Source: Bacteroidota bacterium (GTDB lineage Bacteria; Bacteroidota; Bacteroidia; J057; JADKCL01). Taken from it: a stretch of DNA of 64,000 nt. The notes under the pieces were generated by a model, which was given only the letters and a program-made list of their open reading frames with translations, was not told where the DNA came from and made no database searches. The stretch's first letter is position 1. Each line of letters starts with the position of its first letter. The stretch spans positions 186,001-250,000 of the forward strand of contig JADKCL010000065.1 in the NCBI GenBank assembly GCA_016718825.1, in the 5' to 3' direction. Shown here one piece after another: positions 18,401 to 27,669 of the stretch. Position numbers and translations under genes: made by a program.

Positions 18401-19546
18401 TTATTCGAAGGCGGTGAAGGTACTGTCTAGATTTGCCTTTGAATAATGCGAAAGCGTCAGCGAATCGAGGTGGTAAAGCATCACGCTTCGCGTTTCTGCC
18501 TTCATTTTGCCAGCCAGCAAGCTTGCGGCCTCCAAAAGCGATGTTGAAGACACGTCTTCCATCCGAATTTCATCGCCTGCGTAGAGATATTGGCCGGCAA
18601 AGTAGTGGTTTGTATCAATTCGGACCTTGTTGGCAGCGGTTTCGGTGATCCAAACAATGTCCTTGACGGATTCCATACGCAGGTTGTTGAGCAATCGGAT
18701 GGGTTGACCTCTTCGAATCAGCACGCCCCAAGCAAAAATGGGCAAGGCTACATCCAAAGGCATGGAATATTCCGTTGCATTGTCAAGATACTGCGCGCCT
18801 TGGGCGATGTTCAGGATCGAATTGTCCTCATTGGGATTGTCGAGGTCGCCCATGTTGTAAAACATCAACGCTCCACGGTCCACAGGAGGGATGCCCGTCT
18901 GTTTGGGGTACTTCAATTGATGAAGGCGAATCGTAGCCGAAAGTTGGATATCGGCGCTGTCCAAACGTTGTTGGAGCCGTTTCAGCAAACTGAAATAAGC
19001 TTCTTTCGAATTTTGGGACCAGTCGCAGTCGATCTGGATTTCCTTCGGAGCAGGCAATTCTTTTGGATGCAGCTTGAAAATCAGCCGGTGAATTTTGTCT
19101 GCCAAGGCAGGGCAGTCTTTTTGGTCGACCTTTTGGAGCGTGCGGTTGGTGATGAAAATCGTCGGAATGACCTCCATTTCCGGCATTTCGGCGAATTCAA
19201 CCTTGGCTTGTGGCATGGCTTCGGAGGATTCAGGCAGGAAATCAACGTCGAAGTACTTGATATACAGCTTTGTTACGCCGAGATCTTGGAGGCGCTGCTT
19301 TTCAAACGGAGTAGGGGCGAATCGGGTTTTCCAATGGTAAAAGGAGCGGCTGACTTTGTTGTTGTTGCTGCACGCGCTCACAAGCGAAATCGTCAAATCG
19401 AAAGCTCGCCACGAAGGCACGAAGACACCAAGTTGAATGCTGAAATCCCGCCACCAAGGCACCCAAGACACCAAGTTTTCCTTTGTGTCTTGGTGCCTTG
19501 GTGGCAAAACTCCGCAAAGTTTCTGATCAATAGAAATCGCATTCAA
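18401..19546 (-). CDS. Lipoprotein-like protein whose 5' end is overrun by a repeat element
   Basis: The conserved-looking part begins near LTISLVSACSNNNKVSR, which resembles the end of a lipoprotein signal with lipobox and Cys, then about 310 residues with no recognised domain (LHQLKYPKQTGIPPVDRGAL, LPIFAWGVLIRRGQPIRLL). Codons upstream of the lipobox translate a dispersed inverted repeat (19405-19503), and the only start of that long frame is a TTG overlapping the stop of the upstream gene (TTGA). Either the repeat replaced the original start and n-region, or a non-ATG start close to the lipobox is used. Start therefore uncertain; function unknown. Confidence 0.6.
   Translation of the reverse strand: MNAISIDQKLCGVLPPRHQDTKENLVSWVPWWRDFSIQLGVFVPSWRAFDLTISLVSACSNNNKVSRSFYHWKTRFAPTPFEKQRLQDLGVTKLYIKYFDVDFLPESSEAMPQAKVEFAEMPEMEVIPTIFITNRTLQKVDQKDCPALADKIHRLIFKLHPKELPAPKEIQIDCDWSQNSKEAYFSLLKRLQQRLDSADIQLSATIRLHQLKYPKQTGIPPVDRGALMFYNMGDLDNPNEDNSILNIAQGAQYLDNATEYSMPLDVALPIFAWGVLIRRGQPIRLLNNLRMESVKDIVWITETAANKVRIDTNHYFAGQYLYAGDEIRMEDVSSTSLLEAASLLAGKMKAETRSVMLYHLDSLTLSHYSKANLDSTFTAFE
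19405..19503. repeat. CACGAAGRCAC-type dispersed inverted repeat, copy 1
   Basis: Contains CGCCACGAAGGCACGAAGAC, then a near-perfect palindrome built from GCCACCAAGGCACCCAAGAC and its inverted counterpart around a short T-rich centre. Related copies lie at 25933-25965 and 57789-57862. This copy is inside the 5' part of the 18401-19546 reading frame. Confidence 0.75.
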
Positions 19547-21360
19547 TGCGAAATTACCAGCTTTTGGCTGAAAACGCGGCCATTTTCTGTTTGCCAGCGC
19601 ACAAAGTAGATGCCGGATGGGAATTCACTGAGTTCCCAAAGCTTTGACCTTTCCGGTGTCAGGTCACCTTCAAACATGAGCTTTCCCAAACCGTCGATGA
19701 GGCTGAAGCTGACCGGCTCCAAGCTTTTATTGATGAAAACCACCTCCGCCGACGCGGGATTCGGGATTGCCTGAAAATACAAGGCCCGATCATCCTCCAG
19801 CCCAGTGGCCGCCAAAAGATGAATCGAATCACAGCGCTGAATCGGTCCGCAGGTATCAATGCTGACCGTCAGGCAAACCAAATAGTCCCCCGGCCCGGGG
19901 AAGGTATGCTGCGGATCGAGCAGACTATCGGTCGTCCCATCTCCAAAATCCCATTCGAAGGTACTCCCTTGCTCCACAGTCCCATCAAAATCAAGCGTAT
20001 AGGTTCCGGAGTAGGACCAGACAAACCCGGGCAAAGGATGCACTTCGACAAAAACCGCATTCGAATAATTCAAACAACCCGCACTGTCCGTCGCTTGGAC
20101 AAAAAAGGTATCGGTCTGCAAAACCGGTCTAATCTGATTCGAATCGCCATCGCTCCAAAGGTAGTGGGTAAAACCAGCACCAGCGTCCAGCCAAATCGTA
20201 TCGCCCGGGCAAGATTCCTGCAACAAATTGACGTTCAAATCATAGAGAAATTCGCCGCAACCCGCCGGATTGAGCCGCGCGAGATACGTTTGCGTTCCCA
20301 AAGGCACAAACGACGACGAATAACCCACAAATAGGTAGTCGCCATTTCCTGCCTGCTCAAAATAGCGCGGCAATTCGTCTCCAGGATGCCCCACACGGTG
20401 CATTCGGAGGATATTTCCCAAGCTGTCGATCCGAATCAGGGCGATGTCATGGCCGGCGACGGGTCCGTAGGCATGGTCGATGGAGCTTGTAAAGCTGTAG
20501 CCGCCAAAGCGGTCCGCGATGATGCCACGCGCAGTGCGCGATTCAAAGCCGATTCCTGGATATTCCCTGCTCCACAGGCGATTCCCGTTGCTGTCCAGAC
20601 AAAAAATGTAGTTGTTGTAGTCGCCGTGGTTGATCCAACCGATCACCCAAATTCTGCCTGCCGCATCCACCATTGGGATCGGACCGCCCGTGTCATAGGA
20701 TTCTGAAATGTTGCGCGTCCAAACAGTGTCGCCGTTCACATCGATTTTGGACACATATATATAGGTGTTGAGGTTGCCGGTCGTGGTGGTAAGAATACTT
20801 CCGCCATCTGTCGTCAATGCCGCCTGCGTACCACCCTCAAAACCAGCACTCCCATAGGTTTTGCGCCAAATTTGATTTCCCAAGGAATCAATGCGCACCA
20901 CGAGCATGTCATAGCTATTTGCACTTGTATAACCGGTGAGCAAAAAGGTGGAATCCGGCTGCGGGAAAACAGAATATGTGCCTTCAGTATGCAGGGAATC
21001 AGGATAAATGCGCAACCAAAGGGAATCGCCCCGATGATCAAATTTCATCGCAACCAAGTCCCGATTGGCATACCGCGTCACGCCTGAGGCCAGAAATCCG
21101 CCATCGAAGGTTTCCGTCACGGAACAAAAATCGTACGGAATCCGCAATTCGCGCGTCCAAACCGTGTCGCCATTGGCATCCAACCGCATCAACCAGGAAT
21201 GAATGCCGCTCGTGGCCATCACGACCATGCCGCCATCGCGGGTATTGCGCACCTCGCAGCCGTCGTCATACGGCCCGCCCCAGTTTTTTTCCCATACCAG
21301 CTGTGCTTGCACCGCGGTCGCAAGCAGAAGGCCAAGGATAAGGAGCAATACCGATTTCAT
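19543..21360 (-). CDS. T9SS-secreted PKD-domain protein
   Basis: Exported 605-residue protein. MKSVLLLILGLLLATAVQAQ is a Sec signal peptide. Residues ~25-370 are a repeating beta-propeller-like region with periodic GGDTVWTR / DSLGNQIWRKTYG blocks. A PKD domain at about 450-520 contains STFEWDFGDGTTDS and HTFPGPGDYLVCL. The C-terminal ~80 residues (IPNPASAEVVF.., GIYFVRWQ.., SQKLVISH) are a type A T9SS sorting signal. Predicted to be secreted and possibly surface-attached. Divergent from the fatty-acid hydroxylase-like gene. Confidence 0.87.
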   Translation of the reverse strand: MKSVLLLILGLLLATAVQAQLVWEKNWGGPYDDGCEVRNTRDGGMVVMATSGIHSWLMRLDANGDTVWTRELRIPYDFCSVTETFDGGFLASGVTRYANRDLVAMKFDHRGDSLWLRIYPDSLHTEGTYSVFPQPDSTFLLTGYTSANSYDMLVVRIDSLGNQIWRKTYGSAGFEGGTQAALTTDGGSILTTTTGNLNTYIYVSKIDVNGDTVWTRNISESYDTGGPIPMVDAAGRIWVIGWINHGDYNNYIFCLDSNGNRLWSREYPGIGFESRTARGIIADRFGGYSFTSSIDHAYGPVAGHDIALIRIDSLGNILRMHRVGHPGDELPRYFEQAGNGDYLFVGYSSSFVPLGTQTYLARLNPAGCGEFLYDLNVNLLQESCPGDTIWLDAGAGFTHYLWSDGDSNQIRPVLQTDTFFVQATDSAGCLNYSNAVFVEVHPLPGFVWSYSGTYTLDFDGTVEQGSTFEWDFGDGTTDSLLDPQHTFPGPGDYLVCLTVSIDTCGPIQRCDSIHLLAATGLEDDRALYFQAIPNPASAEVVFINKSLEPVSFSLIDGLGKLMFEGDLTPERSKLWELSEFPSGIYFVRWQTENGRVFSQKLVISH

Positions 21361-21453
21361 CGACCATGAAGATAAGGAGGTTTTGGAAAATTTGAACCCG
21401 CCAATTTGGATGAACGCTGGCTTTGGAAATTCCGTTTTTTAACTTCGCAGACA

Positions 21454-22662
21454 ATGGCTTCCTCGATGCTGCGACGACTTTGGGACTACGAAATCACCCC
21501 GCAGGTGGCACTCAAGCAGCGCTGGGTTCCCGCTTGGGCCATCGTGACCATGGTGGGCTATGTGTTGCTCGAAGTCGTTTTGTTGGCGCCGGCGACGGTG
21601 ATCGGCCTTTCCACCTATTTTGAGCTTAGCGAAAAGGGATTTGCCGAACCGACATCTTACTCCTTGACCATCCAGATTTTTCCTTGGCTTTTTATCAGCT
21701 TGATGGTGCTGAATGTGGCGTTTAGAATATTTTTTGGCCTCGAAGGGTATTTTTTCAACCGCAGAAAAGGCCTCGACCAAGGTCAATTCTGGCGAAATCT
21801 CCTGTTGTACAATCCGGCGTCGGTGATGACGTTGGGCTTTCATTTTTTGATTGCGTCCTTGGTCGGATTGATCTTGATGGCCTTCGGATACAGCTTTGCG
21901 GATGGCTTGGCATTCATTTTGGCAACCGGCGCGAATCTCAGGGAATGGATCGGTGCACATATTCCAACGCTGATTGCACTACCCGAAAAATGGATGGCAG
22001 GCTTGGCTGCTGTGCTGATCGGGAGCTTGATCGGCTATTTTGACCATTGGATCAGCCACAAAAACAGGTTTCTCTGGCATGTGGTGCATGGTCCGCATCA
22101 TTTGCCCGACACGTTGCACCCTCTCGGGGCGCCTTTGGCCTATTCCTTCGAATTGTTTTTCATTCCCCTTCGCATTGTTTCCTGGACCGTGCTTACAAAA
22201 CTCGTTTACGCCGAACCGATGCTGCTGGAAACGGCCTTGTTTGCCATGGCGAATTACTTTTTGGAGATATTCAACCATTCCACGGTGCATTATAAAATCG
22301 TGGCCAAGAGCAAGATTTTGCGCTTTTTTACACGTTTGGGTGGCGGGCAAGGCGCTTATCACTATTTGCATCATTCCAGTGCGGAAAACCACCAAATGGT
22401 CAACTTCGGCCCAGGGATTTGGATGCTATGGGATCGGATTTTCGGGACGTTTGAAGAACCACCGACCGAGACACCTTCAGTCGGTTGGACGGGAAATCCA
22501 GACATTCATCACAATCCGTTGCGCGTCGTTTTTGGCGGTCCGGCCAGGATTTGGTATGAATTGCGTCACAACGCTGGTTTGCGCGTGAAGCTCAAAATCT
22601 TGTTGGGCTCTGTGTATTGGAATCCGCCTCAAACCATCGATTATTTGAAAAAGATTGGGTAG
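21454..22662 (+). CDS. Sterol desaturase / fatty acid hydroxylase family membrane enzyme
   Basis: Integral membrane diiron oxygenase of the fatty-acid hydroxylase superfamily, modifying lipids or related hydrophobic substrates. Several transmembrane helices occupy the first half. The histidine clusters are complete: DHWISHKNRFLWHVVHGPHH, FNHSTVHYK and HYLHHSSAENH. The ATG at 21454 is chosen over an upstream frame because a TAACTTCG element sits just six bases before it. About 402 residues. The substrate is not predictable from its neighbours. Confidence 0.88.
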   Translation: MASSMLRRLWDYEITPQVALKQRWVPAWAIVTMVGYVLLEVVLLAPATVIGLSTYFELSEKGFAEPTSYSLTIQIFPWLFISLMVLNVAFRIFFGLEGYFFNRRKGLDQGQFWRNLLLYNPASVMTLGFHFLIASLVGLILMAFGYSFADGLAFILATGANLREWIGAHIPTLIALPEKWMAGLAAVLIGSLIGYFDHWISHKNRFLWHVVHGPHHLPDTLHPLGAPLAYSFELFFIPLRIVSWTVLTKLVYAEPMLLETALFAMANYFLEIFNHSTVHYKIVAKSKILRFFTRLGGGQGAYHYLHHSSAENHQMVNFGPGIWMLWDRIFGTFEEPPTETPSVGWTGNPDIHHNPLRVVFGGPARIWYELRHNAGLRVKLKILLGSVYWNPPQTIDYLKKIG

Positions 22663-22679
22663 TGGATGAATGTCCCACC

Positions 22680-22860
22680 TGTAATGCAGAGCGGTGCCCC
22701 CGGTCATGCAGAGCTGCTCCCCTTGGTCATGCAGAGCTGCTCCCCTTGGTCATGCAGAGCGAAGCGAAGCATCTGCAAGCAGGGTAGCAAGCAACGGTGG
22801 ACAGTATCGGGTGTATCCGCACCGAAGACGCTTCGCTTCGCTCTGCGTGACAATAGGACT
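22680..22860. repeat. CAGAGCGAAGCGAAGC-type dispersed repeat, copy 1
   Basis: Three short direct units of TCATGCAGAGCTGCTCCCC are followed by GCAGAGCGAAGCGAAGCATC, then an inverted counterpart containing GCTTCGCTTCGCTCTGCGTG, so the whole can fold into a large imperfect hairpin. A second, larger copy lies at 53732-54020. Short open frames here are not genes. Confidence 0.75.
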
Positions 22861-22916
22861 CTGAGTGACCATACCGATCCGAGTAACAAGGACACTTCCA
22901 AGGGCACAAAAAATCT

Positions 22917-22924
22917 TACCTTTG
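22917..22924 (+). promoter_or_regulatory. -7 element four bases before a start codon
   Basis: TACCTTTG ends four bases before the ATG of the CHAD gene. If used as the -7 box, transcription starts at or next to the ATG, so the mRNA would be leaderless. No good -33 box is visible 20-21 bases upstream. Confidence 0.5.
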
Positions 22925-22928
22925 CAAC

Positions 22929-23804
22929 ATGATTCCATCCGAAAACACGCTTCGCAACGCGATTTTGACGCTGTTTGAGACCAACAGGGACCTCGTGATG
23001 GCCAAAATCAAGGTGAAACGCGGGCCCGATCAGGAGGATGCCATCCATGATTTACGCGTCGCAACGAAGAAAATCCGAACCGTTTTCAGGTTGGTGGAAT
23101 TTATTGCGCCCGATCAATTCAAGACAAAAAAGCAGATTGCGGGCTTGAGAACGCTGTTTCGCGCTGCCGGTGTGCTACGCGAATTGCAGGTCGATGAAGG
23201 TGTCTTATGGCTGTTTGAGGACCTGCATTGTGCCTTTTACCGGCAATTGTCCAAGCAACTTGCCGCCGAGCGCAAGTCCGCACAGCCCCTGTATGAAGCT
23301 GAACGCAAGGTGTTTGACGGTGAATGCCTGCGCAAGCCTGGAAAAAAACTGATTCGTATCCTGGATCAAATTCCGGAGGAGGATTTGCTGGCCAAGACCC
23401 TGGAATTGGTGAAGATTCGGCTCGCACAAATGCACGAAGTGATGCCGAGAACTTACGACCCGGAACGCGTGCACAAAGCAAGAATTTACCTGAAGGAGGC
23501 CATGTATTTGATCGGGTTGGTCACGCAATCCGGCTACGCGGACGAATTGCAATCTGGATTGTTGGACGGAGCAAAGGCAGCTGCCGAGGTGGCCGGAGAC
23601 TGGCATGACCGTGAAGTTTTCTACGAATGGCTCCAAATCCAGCTGCGTCCAGGCGCAGCTTTGATGGGAAAAGAGGCTGATTATCGCCTGCTGATGCAAG
23701 ACTTGCACGTGCAGACGCGGAATCAAGTCGTCGGATTCAGAAAGGCCTTGGCTGGTTTGCACAAGTTGCACGCGGCCGCAACAGAGGTGGAATCGGCTGA
23801 ATAG
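22929..23804 (+). CDS. CHAD domain protein
   Basis: Soluble 291-residue protein made of a CHAD (conserved histidine alpha-helical) domain, a fold known to bind inorganic polyphosphate. Diagnostic helices: AIHDLRVATKKIRTVFRL near residue 38, and RVHKARIYLKEAMYL plus GDWHDREVFYEWL in the second half. No CYTH triphosphatase domain is fused. Start chosen at the ATG right after the TACCTTTG box. Monocistronic; a long hairpin separates it from the convergent gene. Role likely in polyphosphate binding or targeting (inference). Confidence 0.85.
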   Translation: MIPSENTLRNAILTLFETNRDLVMAKIKVKRGPDQEDAIHDLRVATKKIRTVFRLVEFIAPDQFKTKKQIAGLRTLFRAAGVLRELQVDEGVLWLFEDLHCAFYRQLSKQLAAERKSAQPLYEAERKVFDGECLRKPGKKLIRILDQIPEEDLLAKTLELVKIRLAQMHEVMPRTYDPERVHKARIYLKEAMYLIGLVTQSGYADELQSGLLDGAKAAAEVAGDWHDREVFYEWLQIQLRPGAALMGKEADYRLLMQDLHVQTRNQVVGFRKALAGLHKLHAAATEVESAE

Positions 23805-23871
23805 GCGGTTTCCTCGTTTTCAGGCAATATTGCAGGTAGCAGAAGTAGCGTCTTGGCGGATACAAACAGCA

Positions 23872-23910
23872 AAGGCGGCGCTACCCAAAACAAGTAGTGA
23901 GCGCCGCCTT
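23872..23910. terminator. Hairpin between convergent genes
   Basis: AAGGCGGCGCT and its exact complement flank a 17-base loop between the convergent CHAD and HEAT-cyclophilin genes. No clear T-run, so termination may need Rho or the hairpin may only protect mRNA ends. Confidence 0.5.
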
Positions 23911-23938
23911 CGCTAAAAACCTTGAGCTTAACCTCAAT

Positions 23939-25912
23939 CTACAACCCCGGGAGCGTGATTTTGTCGATCCGGTCACCGATTTCCAATTGATCCACGAATT
24001 CCATCCCTGCAACGACGGATGCAAAAATGGTATAGCGGCCATCGAGATGCGGAATGTCGTTGTGGGTGATGAACCATTGACAGCTTTCGGTGTCCTTGCC
24101 TGCAGAGGCCATTCCGACTTGGCCACGCGAATAATGCAAAGCCGGCCATTCGGAGCGAATGGTTTCCGGCGAACTGCCCCAACCGTCGCCGCGCGGGCAA
24201 CCGCCTTGCGCCACAAATGCCGGCACGATGCGGTGAAAAAACTTCCCGTTGTAAAAGCCTTGTTGCACCAATTTGACAAAGTTGGCGACCGAGCCGGGGG
24301 TGTCTTCGACTTTCAGTTGAATCACAATTTTGCCCTTGTTGGTGTAGATTTCAGCCGCTTGTGCCGTAGGAATACGCTTCACCAAGTCCCAATCAATCGC
24401 GAACTCATGCTCCAGTTTTGTGGGTTTGAATTCCTTTTTCTGAATGGCCGCGATGGCCTTTTCGACGGCGTTGTAGGCCTCGATGTCGGCCGGAAGCCGC
24501 AATACACGCAACGCGGAATCGAGGAACAAGACATCCTTGATTTGGGATTGCACAGCCTTCGCAGCTGGATTTTCTGCAGCGAGATGCTCGGCAGTCATCG
24601 CGATCAATCCGGGGTCGCCGGTGCGCATCAGTTGCTGCACTTGGTTGATCCATAGCTTGTTGTCTCGGCCCAGGTTGTTGTCGTGGTAGGCCACCAAGGC
24701 CTCTGTGGCATACGTCGAGACGACCTTTTCCAATTTCAGCGCGGTGGCAAGCAGCCGTTCGTGTTGCTCGGGGATCCGGCCCAAAACGAGCAGGATGGCG
24801 CCTTTTTCGTAGGCTTGGGCATTGTTGTAGAGCGAATCGGCGTAAGCGACAAGTTTGGCCGTGCCGGCAGCATTGCCTTGCCCAACAGCGTCGGCCATGG
24901 CCGCCGAAAGCAGGATCGCCCTTGGGCGCCAAGCCTTTACTTGGCGACAGGTCGTCAGCGTCGTTTCAAAATTCTGCTTGACATTGTCGCGGATATGCTC
25001 CGCAGCCGTGACTGCAACTTGCTGATTGGGATCGAGGACTGCCTTCATGGCCTCCTCCGCGATCGGATGCACGCTTCCGGCTGCGCGGATGGCATTGACA
25101 CGGGTGGCCGTGGATTGTCGTGCATCGAGGATAATGGATCGGAGCTCTTGCCTGCATTCGGGTGCGTTGCAGCGGCGCAATGCTTTGACGAGGTGTTGCT
25201 TGACTTCGTCATCGACACTTTGGTGGAAGCGTTCGATCAGCAGGACCGGATTTTGGATCGGCCCGGATTCGGGGACGCGACCGAGGAATGCTGCGGCATG
25301 GAGCTGCGCTGTTGGAAAATCGGGAGACAGGCATTCCATCGCAAAAACCGCAGCGCTGTCCGGGACAATTTTACGCAGGCCTGCGCGGTAGAGCATGTGC
25401 ATGAGCGCCGTGCGCTGTGCAGCTGTCGGCGGAAGTGCACGAGCTTCCTTGAATATCCCCTGAATTTGCGATTTGGAGCTGGTTTTCCCGAGCGCTTCTG
25501 CAATTCGGACCTGATTCGCATCCTTCTTTTCCGCCTTGAATTTTGCCCAAAGTCCGTCTGCCAAGCTCGAATCCCCGATTTGTCCGATTGCCCAAGCTGC
25601 TGCTTGTGAGATTTCTCCAGACGGGTCGTCCAGCAATCCGAGGAGGGCTTTGCCAGCGTTGGTGTCTTGCACCGAACCCATCACTTGTGCTGCCGCGAGG
25701 CGGTATCGGGGAGATTCATGGCTCAGAAAGGGGAGGAGGGAATCCCCCAAACGGCGATCGGCAAGGTCATAAATGCGGACCATAACCGGATCGTCAAACT
25801 TGTTGAGCGGCAATGGCGGCGAGGTCACCGTAGCCGTTTCATTCGATTTGGAACAACCGACTGCCAAAACAAGCAATCCGAGGAGAAAAACGGGGTGAAT
25901 GCGGAATTTCAT
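23939..25912 (-). CDS. HEAT-repeat lipoprotein with C-terminal cyclophilin domain
   Basis: Lipoprotein of about 657 residues from the ATG at 25912: MKFRIHPVFLLGLLVLAVGC has a lipobox. Residues ~40-470 form HEAT/PBS-like helical repeats (LLDDPSGEISQAAAWAIGQI; MKAVLDPNQQVAVTAAEHI). The last ~160 residues are a cyclophilin peptidyl-prolyl isomerase: GKIVIQLKVEDTPGSVANFV, NGKFFHRIVPAFVAQGG and QWFITHNDIPHLDGRYTIF. The fusion suggests an envelope-anchored foldase with a large docking surface. Convergent with the CHAD gene. Confidence 0.9.
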   Translation of the reverse strand: MKFRIHPVFLLGLLVLAVGCSKSNETATVTSPPLPLNKFDDPVMVRIYDLADRRLGDSLLPFLSHESPRYRLAAAQVMGSVQDTNAGKALLGLLDDPSGEISQAAAWAIGQIGDSSLADGLWAKFKAEKKDANQVRIAEALGKTSSKSQIQGIFKEARALPPTAAQRTALMHMLYRAGLRKIVPDSAAVFAMECLSPDFPTAQLHAAAFLGRVPESGPIQNPVLLIERFHQSVDDEVKQHLVKALRRCNAPECRQELRSIILDARQSTATRVNAIRAAGSVHPIAEEAMKAVLDPNQQVAVTAAEHIRDNVKQNFETTLTTCRQVKAWRPRAILLSAAMADAVGQGNAAGTAKLVAYADSLYNNAQAYEKGAILLVLGRIPEQHERLLATALKLEKVVSTYATEALVAYHDNNLGRDNKLWINQVQQLMRTGDPGLIAMTAEHLAAENPAAKAVQSQIKDVLFLDSALRVLRLPADIEAYNAVEKAIAAIQKKEFKPTKLEHEFAIDWDLVKRIPTAQAAEIYTNKGKIVIQLKVEDTPGSVANFVKLVQQGFYNGKFFHRIVPAFVAQGGCPRGDGWGSSPETIRSEWPALHYSRGQVGMASAGKDTESCQWFITHNDIPHLDGRYTIFASVVAGMEFVDQLEIGDRIDKITLPGL

Positions 25913-25932
25913 AGAAGGCAATTTAGCTAGAA

Positions 25933-25965
25933 ATTTGCGAAGACACGAAGACACAAAGCCACAAT
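25933..25965. repeat. CACGAAGACAC-type dispersed repeat, short copy
   Basis: GCGAAGACACGAAGACACAA is a half-copy of the inverted repeats at 19405-19503 and 57789-57862, lying between two minus-strand genes. No partner arm is present here. Confidence 0.6.
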
Positions 25966-25986
25966 TGTGCTGATGCGAATGAGTGG

Positions 25987-26655
25987 TTAGGAATTGCTTC
26001 CCAGCAGGACGGACCAGTTCAACCAGCCTTTGACCATGGCCAAATCGAGGAAGTCGGGCTGTCCAGTTGCTTCGATCGTGAGGAAATACCGCTCATTGAC
26101 GCCGATAAAAACCCAAGACAGGTGCTTGCGGCTGTTATGACTCGACCAAGAGAAGAAATCCTTGACATTCGAAGGCTCAAAACCAGCTACTTTTCGTTTT
26201 TCGTCCTTCACACCGCTGATTTCGACCCCGGAAGCAAGGTTGAAACGCTGAAGGTTGACGCGGAAAAAGTCCGGATTCTCCCAATAGTCGCCCAAAGTGA
26301 GTTCGATATAGTCTTCCTTGGAATTGTAGAAGACTTTGTTGGCTTCGGTGAATGAAAACAACGGCGCCTTGAAGCGATTGGACTCCCGGAATTCCAATTT
26401 GTAGCCGGGAATTGTGTCCGTGAGCACAGCCAAAAGGGTTTTGTGGTCAGCCAATGCGGTGTCAGTCCCTTCTGCGCGTGCCAAAACATGTGCTTCGAAG
26501 GCTGCAAGGGATTTTCCTCCCGTGGTATCCGGGAAAGCCAAGACGCCATCGTCCGGTGATTGGACAGATGTGTTGTTGCCGCCGCAACCGACCATCCAAG
26601 CGAGGGCCATTCCCGCCAACATTCGCCAGAGCAAACCTTGTTTCATCCACTGCAT
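25987..26655 (-). CDS. Lipoprotein of unknown function
   Basis: Predicted lipoprotein with signal sequence MQWMKQGLLWRMLAGMALAW followed by MVGC and the modified Cys. The mature ~190 residues show no domain I recognise (DYIELTLGDYWENPDFFRV, SHNSRKHLSWVFIGVNERYF). Two ATGs fit: 26655 and 26646. A strong promoter box ends only four bases before 26655, so 26646 would give a short leader whereas 26655 would be essentially leaderless. An open frame of 25 codons further upstream is ignored because it crosses the promoter. Confidence 0.65.
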   Translation of the reverse strand: MQWMKQGLLWRMLAGMALAWMVGCGGNNTSVQSPDDGVLAFPDTTGGKSLAAFEAHVLARAEGTDTALADHKTLLAVLTDTIPGYKLEFRESNRFKAPLFSFTEANKVFYNSKEDYIELTLGDYWENPDFFRVNLQRFNLASGVEISGVKDEKRKVAGFEPSNVKDFFSWSSHNSRKHLSWVFIGVNERYFLTIEATGQPDFLDLAMVKGWLNWSVLLGSNS

Positions 26656-26659
26656 AATG

Positions 26660-26690
26660 CAAACATACCATCTCCCCCTAACTGCCGCAA
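26660..26690 (-). promoter_or_regulatory. Promoter next to the lipoprotein start
   Basis: Minus strand: TTG (26690-26688), exactly 20 bases, TATGTTTG (26667-26660). Both boxes fit the Bacteroidota consensus and the -7 box ends four bases before the first ATG. Confidence 0.65.
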
Positions 26691-26866
26691 CGGGAGCAAT
26701 CCACATTCGATCCTGCTTTGGCCAATCCACGCAACGTATCCAAGACGAGGTCTCCGGAGTTCAGGAATCGGAATGGTCACCAATCCAATGGAAATGGCTA
26801 TCTTGCTGTGTCTTCGACCGAAATTTGGACAGGATCTCTCCCTTATGAAACGTAAAAGGAGCAGGA

Positions 26867-27556
26867 ATGGCTGTTGAAACAAGAATTCTGAATTGTAACA
26901 TCGAACAGCAGCTTCCTACCGCGGCTGAATTGAAGCTATTGCCTCGTGACATCGAGTTGATTGTAGTTTTTGGTTCCGACATCGCGCACCTTCGAAAGTG
27001 GTTTGGAGAACAATGGATCGCCGCGCTCAAAGACTTCAAGGTCGGAATTCATGTCTCGGAACCCAAAATCCGGATTCAGCGGCTGATTTCAGATGCAGAG
27101 ATTCTTCCAAACGGTCACTTTTTAGCCCAATGCGCCATTGATTTTCATTTTTTGGCGACTGATTTGATGTCTTTGCTCGGGCAGCATTTGAAAATTGACG
27201 TACTGGCAGGTAACCTATTTAGTCAATTGCATCGTGTGAACCGCAACGGTCAAGTTGGTGAATGGCGGTACAATATCCATGGATTTCATTGCAGTTTCTT
27301 TCATAGGAAAACCGAACAAGTGGTGGAGGCCTCCATCGTCAGTGGGCAGGAGTTCGGAGCTTTGGATCCTTATTTTTTTACACAGTACATCGAATCCACG
27401 GCTGCCTATCGACCACTTCCGTTGGTGATTTTTCAAGATTATGACGACGGCCTTCGCATCATGACGAAGCTCTTGGAAATGGGCCTGCTGCGGGAGGTGG
27501 ATTCTGAATGGCCTGGAAGAAAAGAAATTGTGTCGTTGCATCGGGGACTGAATTGA
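26867..27556 (+). CDS. Hypothetical protein
   Basis: A 229-residue cytosolic protein with no signal peptide. The C-terminal half has a short conserved-looking block, EWRYNIHGFHCSFFHRKTEQ, reminiscent of small families found in toxin/immunity neighbourhoods; I cannot name it with confidence. The middle (IDFHFLATDLMSLLGQHLKID) is helical. The start ATG lies 211 bp from the divergent lipoprotein start. Confidence 0.55.
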   Translation: MAVETRILNCNIEQQLPTAAELKLLPRDIELIVVFGSDIAHLRKWFGEQWIAALKDFKVGIHVSEPKIRIQRLISDAEILPNGHFLAQCAIDFHFLATDLMSLLGQHLKIDVLAGNLFSQLHRVNRNGQVGEWRYNIHGFHCSFFHRKTEQVVEASIVSGQEFGALDPYFFTQYIESTAAYRPLPLVIFQDYDDGLRIMTKLLEMGLLREVDSEWPGRKEIVSLHRGLN

Positions 27557-27669
27557 TTCGGCCGTCGAATGCCAGGGATCGATTCGTGGCAATGTCATCG
27601 GCAGAATATGATATCCGTCAGGAATGAACGCCAGGAAATGCTTAACTTTCCATCCAAATTCTTGTCCTT

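Noticed and set aside
18590..19609. 339-codon plus-strand open frame
   Set aside because: Antisense to the lipoprotein-like gene and the end of a T9SS gene; composition is that of a shadow frame.
24683..25609. 308-codon plus-strand open frame
   Set aside because: Antisense to the HEAT-cyclophilin gene, no protein features.
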